This document shows positions 34,301 to 41,339 of a DNA stretch of 64,000 nucleotides, piece by piece (the stretch's first letter is position 1; each line of letters begins with the position of its first letter). The position numbers were made by a program, and so were the translations under genes. This DNA comes from Branchiostoma floridae (Eukaryota; Chordata; Leptocardii; Amphioxiformes; Branchiostomatidae). The stretch spans positions 12,655,876 to 12,719,875 of the forward strand of contig NC_049986.1 in NCBI RefSeq assembly GCF_000003815.2, written 5' to 3'. The notes beneath the pieces are model-generated. The model was not told where the DNA came from. It did not search any database and worked only from the letters and a program-made list of their open reading frames with translations.

Positions 34301-35622
34301 CAGAAGAACAGTCAAATATCTTCATCTTTGTACTTTGTGACTTTATTCTGTTGTCATCGTTCGATGACGTTCTTCAAAGTGCAGGGTATGTGCTACTATG
34401 CCTTGGTTGTTCGTTCCTATCCTCGAACTGGGAGAAGGTAGGATGGCTAGTGCCGTACTGACATACCTTTTACGACTTTGTGCCCAGACTTAGGAGTCAT
34501 CACCACGACATTCGCTATGGCCGGGCGGTTCGGAATCAGCATCGGGTTCTGTACTCTGACGGTGTACTCTGCTGAGGTCTTCCCAACAGTCATAAGGTAG
34601 GTACAAAAACTCTTATGATGTACTTTTGTCCTTGCAAATGCAGATTCTTATGACACCATTTGCCTTTCAAGTTGTAGTTGTGTATCAAAAAGTGGTTCTG
34701 CAGTAGAGAAAAGGAAAGAGAAATTAACTATGCAGATAAGCAGACAGATATAGATAAGACAGATTGTTCTGAACTCTTTTTTTTTTTTGTACACAGAAAT
34801 ATGGGTGTCGGCCAGGCCAGCATGGTGTCAAGATTGGGTGGGGTCATGGCGCCATTTATCGGTCTCCTTGGTAACGTGTGGCGGCCCCTCCCCCTCCTGA
34901 TGTACGGGGTGCTGTCTTGTGTGGCGGGAGCGGCCGTTACAGTCCTGCCCGAGACACACGGCATATCACTTCCTAACACTCCCGAGGATCTGGAATGCCT
35001 GGCAAGGTACTAGTATTTTCTAATCTTTCAACATTTTTGAGCCAAAAATTCCGTGGCCCATGAGAGCAATGCTTGACAGTGCTTCCGCAGTGATCTTTGA
35101 AGGTGCTTTCACGCTTGCTTGTACTTGCCACGGTACGAAAGGTTCGTATCCGTTATTCAATGGTCAATAGCGTTAACGAATTGCTGCTCATAGACGTCGG
35201 AAAACGGGAATTGGAAAAAAAATCAAAGGCATTATAAAATGAGAATCTGTCATATCACGAGTTGCCACGTTACCCCTCACGGCGGCCGGCCTAGCCTGGA
35301 TAACCTCCGATTTTTAATGGGGATTTCTAGATATTTCCTAAACTTTTTAGGGCAGCGAGTGCAAGGAGCCCCGGCAGAAATCGGACGGTACCCCGGCTAT
35401 TCACAATCTTCGACGATGTCTAAATATTCTTATCATACCATGACATACCTAGAAAAATGCCCAGGAGAAACTTTTTTCTATGGTTTCGTACAATTGTGAT
35501 TGTTCTATTTGTTTTTCAGACGCTTGTCGATCCCCAGTGCAGCAAAGTGCCCGGATGAGACAGAAAGCGCCACAAAATCGTCTGATGAAACGGCCGTTTA
35601 CGAGATGGTTTCAAGCCTGTGA
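10358..35622 (+). CDS. SLC22-family organic ion transporter; exon 1 interrupted by an LTR retrotransposon, one exon missing
   Basis: This encodes a twelve-helix major-facilitator transporter of the SLC22 (OCT/OAT/OCTN) family of the plasma membrane. Exon 1 is split: 10358-10485 and 18820-19063. Removing the insert plus one target copy gives an unbroken frame that starts MDYDAVLQHLGE and contains the family's large outer loop (PDHHCRMP, CRRYDV, DGWEYDQSQY). Further exons are 21409-21512 (YDLVCDRAWL, FGFMSDR), 31033-31187 (starting FGRH), 33412-33660 (FLSESPRWLIF), 33941-34155 (MDRWGRKRP), 34488-34596 (YSAEVFPTVIR), 34797-35006 and 35520-35622. Phases match at every junction except between 31187 and 33412. 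There, the segment leading to the family's dWR...WF region is absent and must have length 1 modulo 3; it probably lies in the gap at 32150. As assembled, translation runs from exon 1 into the LTR and stops at 10511 after 51 codons, so this allele should be null. OCT/OAT/OCTN subgroup and substrate cannot be told. Confidence 0.9.
10482..10485. repeat. Target-site duplication CTGC, left copy (right copy 18816-18819)
   Basis: CTGC occurs directly before the 5' LTR and directly after the 3' LTR. Both copies fall in the transporter exon, and one is needed to restore the frame, which supports a 4-bp duplication at insertion. Confidence 0.85.
10486..10995 (+). repeat. 5' LTR
   Basis: The LTR starts TGTAACGGCC and ends CGTTATA, so the ends form an imperfect short inverted repeat rather than the usual TG...CA. 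AATAAA at 10901-10906 is a poly(A) candidate. I see no difference from 18306-18815 over 510 bp. Confidence 0.95.
10997..11014 (+). other. Primer-binding site candidate
   Basis: TGGTTCCCACACCGAATT begins one base after the 5' LTR. Starting with TGG it can pair with the CCA end of a tRNA. I cannot name the tRNA without a search. Confidence 0.65.
11948..13183 (+). CDS. gag: Retrotransposon Gag (411 residues)
   Basis: This is the structural particle protein of the gypsy element. It has a Pro/Ser/Thr-rich N-terminus (about residues 20-110), a central region of retrotransposon-gag type with FDGSGKTTWEEFEMQF, a helical stretch near 285-320 and two zinc knuckles close to the C-terminus, both C-X2-C-X4-H-X4-C (CQGCNEIGHIISRC and CYGCYEMGHMKSRC). 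The start ATG at 11948 follows a long leader. The stop at 13181-13183 lies inside the predicted stem-loop of the frameshift signal. Confidence 0.92.
   Translation: MADNTLPYDPTGGNEVTFPKLARSRQTSTPSNPAFNSSNPFRALSTPPPIPPRLSDSTPRSVHPTHTPRPTRPIPTPSLVASPAPDFHALPSDHAPALSTMPTPPARKIPELRLSFDGSGKTTWEEFEMQFCNERDFLAWGEVTCRAVLLKHLSGSALQTFVCAPACIRDGSSDEVLMYLRDMYMRPQDPMHYRGDIQSLRRRPNETPQAFELRVRQIVALAYPRADQVMREELGIQIFLDKISLDNPILGKEVGKSRPSTLHDARDQLQFLEDLEKTVYPSPHVRQTSSASMENVQRQMDAMQLAHQREVAALRGQIDNLQVRTESHASQRPKAPHQEGSHAYLPREAPSVPRESRQRSQVHCQGCNEIGHIISRCPKVRCYGCYEMGHMKSRCPNIASNARQGNGPRLA
13159..13201 (+). promoter_or_regulatory. -1 ribosomal frameshift signal between gag and pol
   Basis: GGGAAAC at 13159-13165 is read in the gag frame as G GGA AAC, the canonical X XXY YYZ slippery heptamer. 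After a 6-nt spacer, AGACTGGCC (13172-13180) pairs perfectly with GGCCAGTCT (13193-13201) around a 12-nt loop. The loop holds GGGG, which could pair with CCCC at 13168-13171 to make a pseudoknot. The pol frame is open from 13108, so the signal sits within the 75-nt overlap. Confidence 0.85.
13165..17283 (+). CDS. pol: Retrotransposon Pol: protease, reverse transcriptase, RNase H, integrase
   Basis: This is a single long frame, -1 relative to gag and most likely reached by frameshifting. The first in-frame ATG at 13210 has no independent support. Counting residues from 13207, the aspartic protease motif DSGAD is at about 41, the reverse-transcriptase box YLDD at 494-497, RNase H DTDAS at 642, the integrase zinc region GGHLG...CETC from about 889, and the catalytic D951, D1011, E1047 (35 residues between the last two). 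The C-terminal tail is acidic, then Arg-rich, with no chromodomain seen. No internal stop or frameshift appears, so the enzyme set looks intact. A short CA microsatellite near the start (13256-13271) codes for alternating Thr-His. Confidence 0.95.
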   Translation, partial: RPQTGLRGRRPVSKLMKTHATHRHTNKVSSTTHTHTGSFHFSASANGQTVNVLIDSGADVSIISKDAFGHLFASNPPPLAPYLGQPLLSVAGDRLKVAGTAKIVLEISDQPFPTEFLVCENTATGLLVGTDFLTEFDCEVSMRHQTLTLRGCEGDVVVSIKRKASYKVQRVVTYKACYVAGRTAQLVPGTLKKRDKTTCPLQGIVQPAQSLDQLGLLGELSAHSPYERNKTRVFLVNESPEPVIIPKGTVIGTFHPIENGMPSCGTLSVAATTSFDIESQAPVADSTFDAPLARSPAEVRAELEPLFDLSHISDRSHKEQLLDLLVKYEDIFSRNQEDMGMTSKATHQIDTGDAPPVRLPPRRVSPQAKETIGQELDKLTRLGFIEESTSPWGAPVVLVNKKDGTKRMCVDYRGLNNVTKKSSWPLPRIDDTLDALSGSQLFSTLDLRAAYMQVPLEEAAREKTAFTTPFGLFQYKRLPFGLCSAPSTFARLMENVLRGLQPHVCMAYLDDNIVHSDDAIANHLANLEAVFQRYREANLKLNPEKCMFLVTEVEFLGHVISGTGVRTDPKKVSAAAEWPTPRTVRQVQQFLGFANYYRRFIQDFAKKAKPLTSLTRKNTRFKWTEECDNAFRELKQHLVSAPILAYPDFSKPFIVDTDASDVGIGGVLSQKQDGLERVIAYYSRSLTPVEQRYCVHRREMLAAVEFITKHECYLQGDDEFLLRTDHSALQYLMKMKNPSSQYARWLLRLATYKFHIEHRPGASHGNADGLSRGPCSQCKKSDSEDSEPVRVFAARQADPDGLNPIPALSQNEIRRAQRADPTLACLVLDVQRGTKPDNLGLQRLTREQRTLYSDWPCLEFWDGVLYRNCDRKDGLGPQLQLLLPRTLVPRVLKMVHDEPLGGHLGVEKTLNKLRSAFYWPGMRHDVTAHVSGCETCIRTKSGRRKQRAPMQPSAVGFPNQRVAMDIVGPLPKSRAGNKYILVATDYFTKWVEIFPMENETAESVAKCFYKGWICVHGPPQSLHTDQGKNFDSVLVKDLCRLMQIHKTRTTPYHPQSDGLVERFNRTMGNILRAYVSPTQRDWDEHLPAVKYAYNTSCHATTGFSPYFLMHGREARLPIHLMARIPTNVGEVHEHVEVLRNRLPSVFKLVQEKTQQQQCRQKELYDKKIHGKPYDIGDTVFILNKQVPTGLARKLAPKTKGPFEVLRRISDQVYEVRGMRGRAQQKVVIVSFENMIPFSPTQDDPDYNPRNDRPRRPARPNRNRRREPSLSEDPVTSGEESSQGTCSASVSGSDQQSGDEDDQDEATVPKTLVPPRERRPAVSPDQDVSSDSEEERPSTSHAADVPRPRRHRRRPSYLEDFALDSDSDYIDLT
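17971..18183 (+). repeat. Tandem duplication, 110-bp unit, in the retrotransposon 3' noncoding region
   Basis: ctgtattatgctgaac at 17971 and ctgtactatgctgaaa at 18081 start two diverged copies. Both include ccaatggctggtgagagcag, then attggtcacagag and agataatg. The function is unknown; such repeats occur in noncoding ends of several retroelements. Confidence 0.8.
18291..18303 (+). other. Polypurine tract candidate
   Basis: gtgagggggaggt lies two bases before the 3' LTR, where the plus-strand primer of an LTR element is expected. Confidence 0.75.
18306..18815 (+). repeat. 3' LTR
   Basis: A 510-bp copy of the 5' LTR with no difference that I can see; AATAAA at 18721-18726. It is followed by CTGC and the resumed SLC22 exon. 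Confidence 0.95.
19221..19440. mobile_element. Foldback element, arms of about 85-95 bp
   Basis: acatcgacacgaaaaacgcc onward (19230-19312) is the near reverse complement of 19345-19429, around a loop of about 34 bp. Both strands therefore show nearly the same translated frame, which is a symmetry artefact rather than a gene. It lies in SLC22 intron 1. Confidence 0.8.
20237..20293. repeat. Short hairpin, about 23-bp stem
   Basis: aaatgtcttgctttagtttt pairs with aaaactaaaagcaagacatt with one bulge, around a loop of about 11 bp. It may be a tiny MITE or a solo inverted pair. It lies in SLC22 intron 1. Confidence 0.7.
20598..20919. mobile_element. Two adjacent foldback elements
   Basis: The first pair is about 20598-20700: accgtttgcccagtcttttc against gaaaagattgagccagtggt. 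The second, 20733-20919, has ends ccaagcagaggttcggctct and the inverse of ccggacctcagcttgg, with arms extending through a shared accgttttc/gaaaacggt region. Related pieces lie at 48715-48870 and 59231-59360. Confidence 0.7.
21665..22508. mobile_element. piggyBac-like MITE with TTAA target duplication
   Basis: TTAA-CCCTTTTGAGGCC at the left and the inverse of GGTCTGAATAGGG-TTAA at the right define an 844-bp unit. TTAA duplication plus CCC...GGG ends is the piggyBac hallmark. The interior is rich in gacgtcat words and has no transposase. It sits just inside SLC22 intron 2, about 150 bp past exon 2. Confidence 0.75.
23298..23440 (+). repeat. Dispersed repeat, first of a direct pair (second at about 32815-32945)
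   Basis: gacgtgaacgtgagctgagc...gccctgacaaactgccctgg...ttatctgttatccaagtaca appears in both places with few changes over roughly 125 bp. Both copies lie in introns of the SLC22 gene, 9.5 kb apart. Confidence 0.8.
23441..24370. other. SLC22 intron 2, left part; no gene supported
   Basis: Contains CTTT-rich and gacgtcat/tacgtcat-rich fragments that resemble the 21665 MITE (about 23620-23810). Minus-strand frames of 100-113 residues at 23841-24241 have no splice support or recognised domain. Confidence 0.4.
24371..24376 (-). terminator. Candidate poly(A) signal AATAAA for the Roc-COR gene
   Basis: AATAAA on the minus strand, about 210 nt past the stop codon at 24584. Positional inference only. 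Confidence 0.4.
24584..27994 (-). CDS. Roc-COR GTPase with C-terminal death domain and a multi-helix membrane insert inside the GTPase domain (5' end not found)
   Basis: Exons in transcript order are 27994-25265, 25081-25015 and 24867-24584, with matching phases and a good acceptor (cctcttcag) at the first. The open frame continues to 28108 but begins with GTG, so upstream exons probably exist. Numbering from 28108, the P-loop GDARAGKT is at 69-76, then about ten hydrophobic segments run from 150 to 435. G3 DFAGD is at 474-478 and G4-like GTHTN at 536-540. A COR-type region spans about 612-800, followed by a beta-rich tail with CPACRL. The last exon gives a death domain (FGNNWRALADELGL, then MVLDMYSKN). 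The order Roc-COR-death recalls DAPK1, an apoptosis/stress kinase, but no kinase or ankyrin repeats are seen here. The gene lies antisense inside SLC22 intron 2. The membrane insert is the odd point; a localised signalling role is inferred only. Confidence 0.82.
28460..28655. repeat. Low-complexity repeat of cgttcctttt with inverted half
   Basis: The right half (28578-28652) is about seven copies of a 10-bp word cgttcctttt; the left half carries the complementary gaaaaggaa words, so the whole can fold back. A 61-residue Lys/Glu-rich minus-strand frame here is only repeat translation. Confidence 0.8.
28656..31032. other. SLC22 intron 2, right part; no gene supported
   Basis: Upstream exons of the antisense Roc-COR gene may lie here, but I found no convincing exon with splice sites and family similarity. 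Frames of about 100 residues at 29275-29577, 29400-29744 and 29811-30122 look random. Confidence 0.35.
31362..31924. mobile_element. Nested MITEs: CCCTGTCACAT element inside a TAGCCTGAGTACC element
   Basis: Outer ends tagcctgagtaccatcctcc and the inverse ggaggatggtactcaggcta pair for about 50 bp (31362-31412 with 31870-31924). Inside, cccctgtcacattatgtacg near 31420 pairs with cgcgtaatgtgacaggga near 31834. A related CCCTGTCACA end appears at 62576. Confidence 0.75.
32150..32605. other. Assembly gap (456 N)
   Basis: A run of N. It falls exactly in the interval where one SLC22 exon is missing. Confidence 1.
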
Positions 35623-35680
35623 ACTGCGCACGTACGCGTAATTCTCTGTGACACAATTGTCATGCCATGCCCAAAATGTG

Positions 35681-35824
35681 TTATTCTTCAAGCAGATGTT
35701 GCGGTCTCGTGGCTAGAAGTAGCTGCGATTGGTTTCATCTGCCTGACTCTTGGAGGAGGAAGGTAGACGGAGAGAATCGTGGCCATTATTCACCCCGCGA
35801 CCGTAACATCTGCTTGGAAAATAA
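35681..35824. mobile_element. MITE, CCAAGCAGAT family, short-arm copy
   Basis: ttcaagcagatgttgcggtc at the left pairs with gaccgtaacatctgcttgga at the right. It begins about 60 bp past the SLC22 stop codon. Confidence 0.7.
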
Positions 35825-36203
35825 TATCTGTGAATTTGGTTGGCTTTGGTAATCAGGCCAACCGCAAAGTAACGCACAACCAGTAAAGACTATAGAAGTC
35901 TTTATATATAAGACTATATAAAGACAGTACAAACTAGCCCCCATAATACTTCCTGAGCGCTTGAAAATACACTTTAATACACTGATTTTCGTCACAGTAA
36001 CGGATCATTCTTTTGATATATTTTCTGGTAACTTCTGGAGTCTCTTTACTTAAAACGCCATCATCATTCTAGGAATTTTAAGGTTTAAGTTACTTTTATG
36101 AGCACTTTATTTGAAAGATAGTTAGATAAGCACAGAATTTTGACTGATTTTAGCTATGCAGCGGTAGGGCTTGATATGAAATATGAATGTGATTGGCGAT
36201 TTC

Positions 36204-36209
36204 AATAAA
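36204..36209 (+). terminator. Candidate poly(A) signal for the SLC22 gene
   Basis: AATAAA inside aataaaaaaaaaa, about 580 bp after the stop codon. Positional inference only. Confidence 0.35.
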
Positions 36210-39200
36210 AAAAAAACGAGGTGTGTCAGAGAAGGTGTTACCTTAAGAAATAGCAGGTGGAACGAGAGGAGACTTAAGCTTTGAACAAGTCTAAGTACTG
36301 ATGGATCACAGACAATGACAGCAGGATGGCGTCACCAAATGGCATGTACTAGCCTATGGTTATGAGCTTGTTTCATGGCGTGCGCAGGTGCCCATGAATG
36401 AATAGACCAACAGCCTTTTTTCAAATGCCAAGAAGACAATAAAAAGTTGCATATATCTTGTCATGAGCAGTCTCGGGGGAAAAGGGTTTGTTTGTCAAGC
36501 GTATGTACCCATCAATGTCACGTGGGCCTAACTTACCTTTTCTTACGGGGACAATACAGCCGGTCGCGTTTGTGTCCAACCGTAGGTGTCAGCTGGAAGT
36601 AAAGGTCGCCATTTTGGGGCGCAGGTGTTGAAGGACCTTTGACCCTGCACATTGTTGTTGTCGGTGTAACGACCAGCCTGTGGTGTGGGTTACAGGACAA
36701 GATGGATCTGTGGGTACACCGCACTGGACAGGGGGGTCCATACCATTCATTTCTTCAGACTCCTCATAAAACGTGCGTCGTCCAAAGCTTAACGACAGTG
36801 ACAGGTCATTTCTTTCCGTTTAAACCTTGTGCACAATGGTCATTGTTATCATATAATGAGATTATGAACAATAGCTTTTCTTATGAACAGTTTACGAGCT
36901 TTAATCTTAAGAATCTAAAACAGAAACGTTTTTACGTTTGAATCAAAATCAAGAAGAAAGAACTTTGTCGGCAGTTACTATCACTGCGACGATATTTGGA
37001 AGAGCGTACATGCGCTCCATAAATTCTAGATAACGTCTTTTGAAAACATAATATATGATTGATATAATAATTTCGTGTTTAGCCATTTTTCGAAATAAAA
37101 GCAAAGAGTGGAAATTTGAAAACAAACGATTTCGTTACCGACAATTTGTTTTATCTCAGACGTTATCACACATTTGGTAAATGAATTCAATCGCGAAATA
37201 TTTACATAGCACTGTATTTGCTCCATGTCATACCTAACGATGTGGCCTTATTTCTTACTTCAATTCCTGTTTAGATGCATGCATTGATGCTTGATAACTT
37301 TGAAAATGTGTCTTCAACTGAACACACTTTAGAACGTTCATAGGAATCAGATAATTCATCGGAAATTACGCTATGTTGGCATGGGCACACAGGTAGTCAT
37401 TAGCTGTTAAATACAACAATCCATATCCGTTTTGCACCTGAAACCTATACGCGGTTTGTTTCAACAGTACAGATGTAAAAGATCGTAAAAACGCTGTGCA
37501 GTTCACCTGAACCCAGACACAAGCTGATGGAGATAAACGACGTCTGGGCCAGACGCGCCAAACCTGGACCTTTGTCTGTGTTAAAGAGGAAAGCTTATTG
37601 AGAGTTCTTCCTGCTGAGAAAATTACTGCGTCCGTTGTGGCGAGGTGTGGGGACCTGGCCAGATTTACGGGTGGCCGGAGGGCGTGTGGGGGCACACTGG
37701 AGCGCCGAGAAAAGAAAAGTTACAACAAGAATGCCCCAACGAGGAATTGAGTCGTCAATACTATGTATAAGATTTATATTCATGTTGTTACTCGACGAAA
37801 TTATGATCATACCTTTTTACACTGTTCTTTTTGTTTTTACGCTAAGAGCCAAGTTTACTTTTGAATCCGCAGACATTTTTAGGGCATAAAAATGATACAG
37901 CTCACCAACAAACTTTGGGAAACAACGACAGTAGTACTGGGTCACAATTGTTCTGTTTTGTTGTCTTTGGACAAGAACATTATCTATATGACACAAATTA
38001 CGTTGGCAACGGATCTCCATAGAAAATATACTATACATACGTGGGCAAAATAAAAGAGTTTGAATGATAGAATCGGATAGGGAACTGGACAGTTTTCACT
38101 ACTAGTACTTTCCCTACGTGGTTTGGAAAAGGTTTCGAAAAGTGGTAGGATTCCGTTGGGAATTGGAATGTTAATTCTGCGGAAATGTTCCTATGTCTGA
38201 GAAGACGAATGTGTTCAACATAGGCACGGTGTGTCCGAAATGTCAGGCACCACAATTACCGCGCTAAACGGTCAATAAAACCGGCAATTAGCCAAATTGA
38301 ACGGTACGGGCACGTGCGCACAGGTGGAGAGCGACCCCTAGCGGGAGGTCAACCGTCCGCTTTGTGTGTGTCAGACGAAGTTTAGACAAACTGGTCTGGC
38401 CGCAAACAATGGGAGGTTAGGATGGGTTTGTACAGGAGCGACCTTTACTCGGCCACGCGCTGGTGTTTGTGAAACAAGTTAGCTGCCACGCGGCGAATTT
38501 GTACCGTACCGTCCGTACCGTCCGCCTAACACACGTGTCCTGCAGCACAATTAAATCTTTCCGTTTCGTTTACTACATTGAGCGTTTTGTCGGCTCTTTG
38601 GATGCCAGTGTTGGTAGCACAAACTTGCAGACGCTGTGGAAGTCGCCTTTAAAAGTTAACAGCCCGTCAGTAATTCTGATAGAATGAAATAACGGTCAAA
38701 GGCATATTACATGGACTCGAACTTTTTATTTTTAGGACATCGACGCGGACACTGTCTTTTGAATGCTTATTGTGTTTAAGTCTCTCTATTTGACTAGTTC
38801 CGTTTACATCATTGTTCAAGCTAACTTTGTCGAGCTATAGCTACAACATCCAAAAAGTGTTTCTATCATCAGTTTTAGTTAGTCTGTTGATATAGCTTTT
38901 TCCATATTGCTGTAACACAATCATTGTCAAGCATGTTATTTGAACATCCATTTTTTGCTTAGTAATGGTACAAAAACATTGATGATCGTAACTTGTTTCA
39001 ACACTTGAGACATACAGAATAGCACACTAACATCGTGATGTATTCGTCGTGGCTGAAAATGAGACACAATGTGAAGTATTCAGAATAGAACACTATGATT
39101 ATCTCTCCCGCTTCGAGGGGTTTCTTACTCACGTATCACCACGTAACAAGACAGAAAGGTTAGTATTACGGGTTACATGAATAGGAGCAGAGCAGTTTCT

Positions 39201-40800
39201 TTTCCCTTTTCCCTAATACTCGAGAGAAGCCCTACTCACTGAGATAACGCTTAGGTCACATTTTCAAACCAGGATCTGACCGGGCTGTTTTAGGAGACGT
39301 AAAATAAAAATTAATACCTAGAAATAATCAAAAATCATGCCCGCGACTCTTCTTTTACGTTCTGTGTACTTTGGTGTCTTTTTTATCATTATTTTCGTTA
39401 CCGAAAGCTGCCTCGCCGGGCCCCGGTTTGGAAATGTGACCTAAGCATTTCTAAAGTCCTTTCAATGGCCACTGTGGCCAGTCAGGGATTTAACTAACAA
39501 AATGAAGCAGATGATTTGGACCTCATTATCACATAGTTTGGGAGGCAGCAGGAGAAACCTTGAGAGGAAATCTGGGTCAAAACTCTTCAGAAGAATGAGG
39601 TCATGATTCAGAGCAGGACCGTTTTGATGTACCAGAGACCAAGGAAAGTGAAGAATCGTTTAGACACATATCCAGTCCTCGCTGGTTGTAACTACGTATA
39701 TATGTGTTACATTATGGTCGGAAAGTGCATTCAATGCATCTCAATATCGCAAATTGTCTCTATACCTTATCATGGGCTATTTATGTCATATATTTAACAT
39801 ACACGAAAGAACAAAAAAGAGCGGACTGCCTTCTTCACAACATCGGCTTCATTGTAGACACAAAGCCAGAGCTTTTACAAAGCTCACAGAAAAAACGAGA
39901 GTTCTTAAGTTACCAAGGAAATATATGCGCTTGTTTTTGTTCTCGTTTGATTGTTCAAAAACCAATAATTTTGGCATACCAACAGATCTAGGGAAACTCC
40001 AGGTTAGAATGTTTTGCTAATTTATGTAGATTATACCGCAGATTAGCAGAAATCCTGTCAAATGTCGGCCGGTAAAACCGCCGGTCCGGTCCCTAACCAC
40101 CGGCACACCGCGCGGTATGGGCGTGCATGGCGGGGGAACGTGCTTTCAGTACCAAGGACGTACATTACGTGCGGCCGGTAATGTTTCTCAACCACCATGG
40201 CCACTGGAGTAGAACCCCAAAGCAAGCTCTCTTATCATCAATATCAATGATTGAAATTTGCAATGGTTTTGTGTCTTCATATACATGCCCCGAATCCTTA
40301 CCAAATTAACAATCTCATTCGTTTATCACACGAACGAATCTAATTCGTGGTTGAACAAAGAAAATGAAGGGAAAGTCTTTGTTAATTTTGGGGTATATCT
40401 AGCTATTATTGTAAATTCATAAACTATGGACCTTAATTTGCACAAGTAATTATGAAATACCGGGAGACTTAATATGTAACTGAAATTTAGAACAGCTTTC
40501 ATGCCAGTACTTTGCTTTTGCGACCTTAACTACATTTTGTGTATGAAATATGTAAAACTCAAATTTGTGAAGGATGAACACCACTAGAATAGATTCTGTT
40601 CTGTGTGTTTTTCAAAATACGGGCAAGGCAAGGTTGTATGTTCTAATTGCGTTATCTTAACTACCCACCAAGAGATCATCTGTATCCCGTTACGGCGTGT
40701 GTGCGCTTTGGTCTTTTGTTTACCTTGGCTTTAAGCCAACACTCGGGTAGCAAAACACCGATTCAAAGGTTAGCCTCAGCGAATAGAGTTTTTTTCTCTG
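36210..40800. other. Intergenic spacer with no gene recognised
   Basis: No frame on either strand shows family similarity or matched splice sites. The one structured item is the MITE at 39249. Short cgtaccgtc repeats occur near 38505-38525. Enhancers for the downstream receptor may lie here, but nothing in the sequence identifies them. Confidence 0.5.
39249..39446. mobile_element. PIF/Harbinger-type MITE (GCTTAGGTCACATT ends)
   Basis: GCTTAGGTCACATTTTCAAA at the left and the inverse of TTTGGAAATGTGACCTAAGC at the right form a clean inverted pair of about 22 bp, weaker to 37 bp. Its ends resemble those of the copies at 44047, 56311 and 61853 and the larger element at 57733. Confidence 0.8.
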
Positions 40801-40839
40801 AAAGGATACAGAAGGAAAGATGTGAACAAAGACATCCCC

Positions 40840-41110
40840 CGGAGACAAGCGGCGGTGGATGCGAGGATACAGCCCCGACAAAAGCTGTGATGCAGAGCTA
40901 ATGAGAGTTGGCAGCGACGCGCGAGCTAATTACCGTGTGATAGCGGTACGCCCGGCGGGCACACGGCGGCGGCCTGCCCGCGGATGCCGACTGACGTGCG
41001 CCGGGACTCGGAGCCAATCGGCGGCGGGGGAACAATCGCGCCGTCGCCGTCGCACCTGGAGATTCCCACGGCACCGCCAGCCTGTGACGTGTGAAAAAGA
41101 AAAGGTGGGT
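40840..41110 (+). promoter_or_regulatory. CpG-rich block, candidate promoter/5' exon of the nuclear receptor
   Basis: Dense CpG (for example gccgtcgccgtcgcacc) in an AT-rich setting, a CCAAT word at 41014, and a splice-donor-like gaaaaggtgggt at about 41099-41110. It ends about 230 bp before the first receptor ATG. The open frames here are a by-product of GC richness. Confidence 0.45.
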
Positions 41111-41339
41111 GACGGGAATTTGTAGGGGTGTCAGGTAATTTTTTTGTCACGATGAACTTTTTAGATGGAGCTAATCACACAAAACAAGATATGCAAAGTT
41201 GCGTAGTCTTTAGAAACACTTATGCTGCTTTGTGATCTTAGACATTCAATATCTTAGAGTTGGCAAAGTTTATCTTAAGACACTGTTGTCATCTCTCGAC
41301 ACCTATCCTTGGTGATGGTTTGCTCCAAAAATCGCGGAT

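Noticed and set aside
40859-41150. Frames of 74-88 residues in the CpG-rich block
   Set aside because: GC-rich by-product; better explained as promoter or noncoding 5' exon of the receptor.
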